DNA of 8,112 nt, from the NCBI GenBank assembly GCA_000434475.1, contig FR879559.1, forward strand, positions 1-8,112. The letters run 5' to 3'. The DNA is from Dialister sp. CAG:486. Lineage in GTDB: Bacteria > Bacillota > Negativicutes > Veillonellales > Dialisteraceae. The notes under the pieces were generated by a model that was given only the letters and a program-made list of their open reading frames with translations, was not told the origin of the DNA and made no database searches. Position 1 is the stretch's first letter; the number at the start of each line of letters is the position of its first letter. Shown piece by piece: positions 5,457 through 8,112 of this stretch. A program made the translations under genes and the position numbers.

Positions 5457-5500
5457 CTATATAGTGTTTTCGGGGACAAAAAAATTGTCATTTCCGCCAA
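5457..5500 (-). promoter_or_regulatory. Possible atypical promoter or operator of the holin gene
   Basis: Between the terminator and the holin ribosome site lies an AT-rich segment. Read leftward it contains GACAA-TTTTT-TTGTC (inverted repeat, 5489-5475), then CCCCGAAAACA, then the palindrome CTATATAG (5464-5457). The elements do not fit sigma-A spacing: ATGACA at 5491-5486 would be 22 nt from TATATA. Either it uses another sigma factor or the true hexamers are weaker than they look. It is the only stretch where a holin promoter could lie if the terminator works. Confidence 0.35.
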
Positions 5501-5545
5501 CTAAAAAACGCACGACACAAATACATGTGTTGTGCGTTTATTTAG
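5501..5545 (-). terminator. Intrinsic terminator, leftward
   Basis: Positions 5506-5519 and 5526-5539 form a 14-bp stem with one G-U pair and a 6-nt loop. Read leftward the stem ends in six Ts, so it should stop leftward transcription coming from the nucleoside hydrolase. The rightward T run is broken by an A. It lies about 270 bases beyond the hydrolase stop codon; the space is filled by dispersed repeat B and its heptads. Confidence 0.75.
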
Positions 5546-5599
5546 TCGCCCATGGGGCTTGGCGTCCCTTGAGCATACAGAGGATGTTCAGCGGGGAAA

Positions 5600-5787
5600 G
5601 TGCGGCGCATAAAAATATGGAAGCGTCGCAAAGTATAGATGGTGGCGATGCCCGAAGGTCTGCGTATCACAGGTTTCCCATTTTGAGTTTTTTAACATCG
5701 AACGCCTGACCGCGAATGACAAAGATTTCTCGCTGCCGCTCGAAATGACGAGACGAGGATCTGATGTCTTCCAGTCTCTTACTCTCC
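5600..5787 (+). repeat. Dispersed modular repeat, copy B
   Basis: Module 1 (5600-5657, containing GGCGCATAAAAATAT and ending GGCGATGCCCGAAG) matches copy A. Module 2 continues through CAGGTTTCCC (about 5670-5679). Module 3 (5707-5758), containing GACCGCGAA, AAGATTTCTCGCT and CGCTCGAAATGACGA, matches 7025-7075 of copy D with one indel and a few mismatches. Heptads follow at 5788-5815, as they do after copy D. Small ORFs within it have no ribosome site and are not credible genes. Together with the terminator and possible holin promoter, this explains the 380-bp gene-free stretch 5437-5816. Confidence 0.75.
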
Positions 5788-5815
5788 CAGTCAACAGTCA
5801 CTAGCCACCAGTTTC
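5788..5815 (-). repeat. Heptads just after the nucleoside hydrolase stop codon
   Basis: Read leftward, GAAACTG, GTGGCTA, GTGACTG and TTGACTG are contiguous and begin one base after the TAA stop of the hydrolase. They are more degenerate than the other arrays. Confidence 0.6.
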
Positions 5816-5816
5816 C

Positions 5817-6839
5817 TTATTTCCCCAGCGCCGCGAAGAGCATATCCGTGAATAGACCGGCATCGGAATTGAGCGCGACCTTCGCCGTCACAGGAGCTTT
5901 GCATTTCTTCGTATTGTGGAAATCGGCCACCATACGCCCGTCGCAGAGGCCGCCTGCGATGTCGATGTCTACATTCGCATCTGCGAGCTCAGTCACGACA
6001 TTCTCATTGATGAGGTAGGCGATGGCGAGTGCATCGTGAATGGGGGCCATGTGGTTATCGTAGCGATAGAGCATCGCGCCGGCGACAGTCCCTGCCTGGT
6101 GACGGAGGGCATAGTTATGCTCCGATACATCATTGACCTTAAGGTTGTCGATGCGTTTCTGGACAAGAGCCGCTGCGACTTTCGCTTCCGGTGTACCAAG
6201 CTGCGCCAGCTCTTTGCATTTTTCTTCGGAGAGGCACGCGCGCCAAGTGGCATCGAGCGGAAGAATGACCTTCGGGATGGCCGAGTCCATGACGATCTTC
6301 GCCGCTTCGGGGTCTGCATAGAAATTGAATTCAGCCGCCGGACTGGCGTTCGCTCCGCAGTGTCCGCCGCCCATGATGACGAGCTGCTTGATCTTTCCTG
6401 CGATCTTCGGCTCTATACGAAGAGCCATCGCAAGATTCGTCAGCGGGCCGACCGCTGCGACATAGATATCTCCCTCCGACTCCATCAGCGTCTTCACGAG
6501 ATAGAAGACGGCATGTTCCTTCTCTGTCCGGATCTCGGCTTCGGGGAGCGGGAGAAAATCGCCGTGACAGTCATTGAGCGTCACACGCGGAAGGCCTGGC
6601 TTTCTCCCCGGGATCTCATTGCAGATGATCGGTTCCTCACATCCGCGATAGACAGGAACGCTTGATTTCATGAACTGCACCACACGCAGCGCATTCTCCG
6701 TGGTCTTTGGCACGATGCGGTTCCCATTCACCGTAGTCACGCCGATGAGGTCGATGGCGTCCGATTTCATCGCCAGCATCATGGCAATGGCATCATCAGA
6801 GCCGGGATCGCAGTCAAGAATCACTTTCTTCGGAATCAT
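5817..6839 (-). CDS. IunH/Rih-family ribonucleoside hydrolase
   Basis: A 340-residue protein that would split the N-glycosidic bond of nucleosides to ribose and free base for salvage. ILDCDPGSDDAIAM (residues 7-20) is the family's Asp-rich calcium/ribose site (D11, D15, D16 by position). TVNGN (36-40) is the next conserved segment. VGPLTNLA (130-137) carries the Thr/Asn pair, PAAEFNFYADPEAA (167-180) the N172 and D176 positions, and PIHDALAIAYL (266-276) the late His-Asp pair. All key residues are present and the length is typical (about 310-340), so it looks functional; base preference cannot be read. I start at ATG 6839 because AAGGAGG (6855-6849) precedes it. The open frame continues upstream only through repeat DNA. 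It follows a truncated transporter gene in the same direction, but dispersed repeat D lies between, so no operon is claimed. The stop is followed almost at once by heptads, then a terminator about 270 bases on. Confidence 0.93.
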   Translation of the reverse strand: MIPKKVILDCDPGSDDAIAMMLAMKSDAIDLIGVTTVNGNRIVPKTTENALRVVQFMKSSVPVYRGCEEPIICNEIPGRKPGLPRVTLNDCHGDFLPLPEAEIRTEKEHAVFYLVKTLMESEGDIYVAAVGPLTNLAMALRIEPKIAGKIKQLVIMGGGHCGANASPAAEFNFYADPEAAKIVMDSAIPKVILPLDATWRACLSEEKCKELAQLGTPEAKVAAALVQKRIDNLKVNDVSEHNYALRHQAGTVAGAMLYRYDNHMAPIHDALAIAYLINENVVTELADANVDIDIAGGLCDGRMVADFHNTKKCKAPVTAKVALNSDAGLFTDMLFAALGK

Positions 6840-6898
6840 AGCAGAATACCTCCTTGGAATAATATGCGGGGTTCGGGGTTCGCCCGTGGATTGTGGAT

Positions 6899-7094
6899 GA
6901 AAGTTTTGCTCGAATGAGGAATTAGAAATGGTGGTGGCGGCTTCGCCGCGAATATATATGGGGCGATGCCCGAAGGGCTCTTGATGGCAGGTTTCCCGTT
7001 TAGGATTTCCTATCATCGTTCACTTGACCGCGAACGAAAAAGATTTCTCGCTCCGCTCGAAATGACGATACGAGGGGCTGACGTCTCCGAATCT
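6899..7094 (+). repeat. Dispersed modular repeat, copy D
   Basis: The left part (6899-6936, with CGAATGAGG and GAAATGGTGGTGG) matches the far end of copy A. A GCGGC-TTC-GCCGC hairpin (6938-6950) takes the place of the GGCGCATAAAA module. GCGATGCCCGAAG (6963-6975), the CAGGTTTCCC block and the 7025-7075 module match copy B. Heptads at 7096-7123 follow. This accounts for most of the 291-bp gap between hydrolase and transporter fragment. Confidence 0.75.
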
Positions 7095-7095
7095 C

Positions 7096-7123
7096 TAGTC
7101 CCTAGTCACCAGTCACTAGTCAC
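7096..7123 (-). repeat. Four heptads after the transporter fragment
   Basis: Read leftward, GTGACTA, GTGACTG, GTGACTA and GGGACTA are contiguous and start seven bases after the TGA stop of the DcuC-type fragment. The orientation relative to the upstream gene is as in the other stop-codon arrays. Confidence 0.75.
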
Positions 7124-7130
7124 TAAAATC

Positions 7131-7856
7131 TCACATCGTAAAGATGTACGATGCGATCATGTCGACGATGAGCATGACGAAAAGGAGCGGAGCGGTGCGT
7201 TTGGCAAGGCGTATCGGGGCAAGTCCGGCAGTCCCGGCGATCGCGATGAGGGCTCCGCAGACAGGAGACGAGGCTCGGCCGATGGAGGTCGCCAGTTCCA
7301 TCGGGAGGAGCAGTGTCAGCGTCGGGACGCCGAGTTTCGCCGCGACGGCAGGCGTCAGCGGGCCGAAGGCGAAGAAAGGAGCCGCGCCGCTCCCCATGAT
7401 GATGGCGAAGACATACGTGATCCCGGTCAGGATCGCCATGATGAGGAGTGTCGCGCCCTTCATGTCAGAGATCATATTCGTGAAGATCGTGATGCCGCCC
7501 AAGATCTTGATGCCTTCCGCAAAGACGGAGGCCGAAATGATGATCGCAACGACGGAGACGAAAACATTCGCCATGCCTTTGAAGATCTCCGCCATATCTG
7601 ACGGGATCCGGCTCCTGTCTTTCCGGACGATGAATTCACAGACGAAGGTCACGGCAAAGCCGATAAAATTGGCTGTGATGACATCGATCTTGATGGACGG
7701 CAGAAAATGCGCGGCAAAGACCAGCGCCAGCGGGATGAGCGGCAGGAACACATAGAAAAAGGGGACCGACGGATCCTCGATTTCCTGTCCCCTCCCCAAT
7801 TCGCCATCCGCATCGGCCAGGGCCGCATCCTCCTTTGCAGCAAAAATTTTCCTCAT
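7131..7856 (-). pseudogene. C-terminal half of a DcuC-family C4-dicarboxylate carrier, N-terminal half missing
   Basis: The 241-residue frame has about six hydrophobic segments. It aligns by eye with the second half of anaerobic C4-dicarboxylate carrier DcuC (about 460 residues in E. coli): VPFFYVFLPLIPL, EIFKGMANVFVSVVAIIISASVFAEG, IMGSGAAPFFAFGPLTP, and MELATSIGRASSPVCGALIAIAG, where E. coli has TGSGNAPFYAF and NLGRTLSPVSGVVVAVAG. Clear similarity starts near residue 25 (EIEDPSVP). The preceding KIFAAKEDAALADADGE could be the central cytoplasmic loop. The first half, about 220-230 residues, is absent: upstream the frame reaches a TGA within about 25 codons and nothing transporter-like is visible in 7857-8082. 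ATG 7856 has no ribosome site, and a TATAAT overlaps it, while AAAGGAGG lies inside the frame. So it is probably a deletion remnant. A functional half-transporter is less likely. Confidence 0.7.
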
Positions 7857-7863
7857 TATAGCA
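7855..7863 (-). promoter_or_regulatory. Extended -10-like element overlapping the fragment's apparent start codon
   Basis: Read leftward, TG-C-TATAAT (7863-7855) is a perfect extended -10, and its last two bases begin the apparent ATG start. No good -35 lies 17 nt upstream. A ribosome-binding-like AAAGGAGG follows about 17 bases later, within the fragment. It could be the old promoter and leader of a gene whose front part was deleted, or chance. Confidence 0.3.
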
Positions 7864-8032
7864 CAAGAGAAGGAGCGCAGAAAGCAGAACTGATACCGGC
7901 TCGGAGGCTGTCAGCTTCTATGAAAAAGCGGCTCCGCCCTGCCTTTCCCCCTTTACGCGAAATGGCACTCCCGGGGCAACGGTGGATCGCCGGCTGTCTG
8001 CACTTCCCGTCTTTTGTCTCCCGATCCCATGC

Positions 8033-8063
8033 AAAAAAACTCCCCCTTGCGGGAGAGTTTTTT
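8033..8063 (-). terminator. Intrinsic terminator, leftward (possibly bidirectional)
   Basis: A run of seven As and CTC pair with GAG and six Ts, and a CCC/GGG inner stem closes around a TTGC loop with one internal mismatch. Read leftward it is a GC stem ending in seven Ts, about 20 bases after the stop codon of the partial gene at the right edge. The rightward arm also ends in six Ts. Confidence 0.8.
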
Positions 8064-8082
8064 CATTCAGCGGATGCCGAAA

Positions 8083-8112
8083 TTATTTTGCGATCTTAGC
8101 TACAACGCCTGC
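8083..8112 (-). CDS. 3' end of an unidentified leftward gene (partial)
   Basis: Read leftward from the window edge, one frame gives AGVVAKIAK followed by TAA (8085-8083), with an intrinsic terminator about 20 bases downstream. The terminator placement supports a real gene end. Nine residues are too few to name the product; the rest lies beyond the window. The stretch 7857-8032 between this unit and the transporter fragment holds no recognisable gene. Confidence 0.5.
   Translation of the reverse strand, partial: AGVVAKIAK

Noticed and set aside
5588..5794. 68-codon leftward frame inside repeat B
   Set aside because: It is the translation of the dispersed repeat; such frames recur wherever the repeat does and there is no ribosome site.
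5916..6665. 249-codon open frame on the plus strand
   Set aside because: It is antisense to the nucleoside hydrolase, whose catalytic motifs are all intact on the other strand; no ribosome site and no recognisable domain.
6840..7016. N-terminal extension of the nucleoside hydrolase to 7016
   Set aside because: The extension is translated repeat D and intergenic sequence; the family starts just before ILDCDPG, and AAGGAGG fits ATG 6839.
6966..7755. Long plus-strand frames over the transporter fragment and repeat D
   Set aside because: Composition is highly charged or low-complexity and complementary to a membrane protein; shadows of the leftward gene and of repeat DNA.

Overview
The window reads as chromosomal DNA from an anaerobic, moderately GC-rich Firmicute. 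A Negativicutes/Veillonellales-type organism is my best guess. It rests on strong AGGAGG ribosome-binding sites, a DcuC-family C4-dicarboxylate carrier relic, the Gram-positive-type Y-polymerase/YolD pair, and abundant short intergenic repeats. No rRNA, tRNA or 16S-type marker is present, so this placement is an inference.

Layout, left to right. Positions 1-102 hold a long imperfect hairpin and an inverted set of heptanucleotide repeats. These run into the 3' end of a leftward gene for a small sigma-70-like factor (81-650). A divergent intergenic region (651-898) carries promoter candidates for both neighbours. A rightward hotdog-fold thioesterase (899-1387) follows, then a repeat-filled gap (1388-1675). 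Next is a six-helix DUF4405-type membrane protein (1676-2323) closed by a clear intrinsic terminator. A two-gene translesion unit follows: a Y-family DNA polymerase (2490-3749) overlapping a YolD-like protein (3742-4050) by 8 bp, with a LexA-box-like palindrome upstream. Facing it is a leftward lysis cassette: a holin-4-type membrane protein (4960-5436) followed by a GH25 lysozyme (4227-4859). Then come an intrinsic terminator, a large dispersed repeat, a leftward nucleoside hydrolase (5817-6839), a second copy of the repeat, and the C-terminal half of a DcuC-type transporter lacking its N-terminal half (7131-7856). At the right edge are a terminator and the last nine codons of another leftward gene.

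Working together: the polymerase/YolD pair is an error-prone repair unit, and the holin/GH25 pair is a self-contained lysis or export unit. No phage structural, terminase or integrase genes are present, so the region looks like accessory islands or prophage remnants between metabolic genes. The sigma factor resembles in size and context the small sigma factors that control toxin or bacteriocin genes next to holins in clostridia. A regulatory link to the holin here is only a hypothesis.

The most striking non-coding feature is a family of 7-bp repeats (consensus GTGACTA, variant GGGATTA). They occupy most intergenic gaps and start at or very near stop codons, in the same orientation relative to the upstream gene. 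In the sigma gene they even supply the final sense codons. A second, longer modular repeat (copies near 1465, 4143, 5600 and 6899) is interleaved with them.
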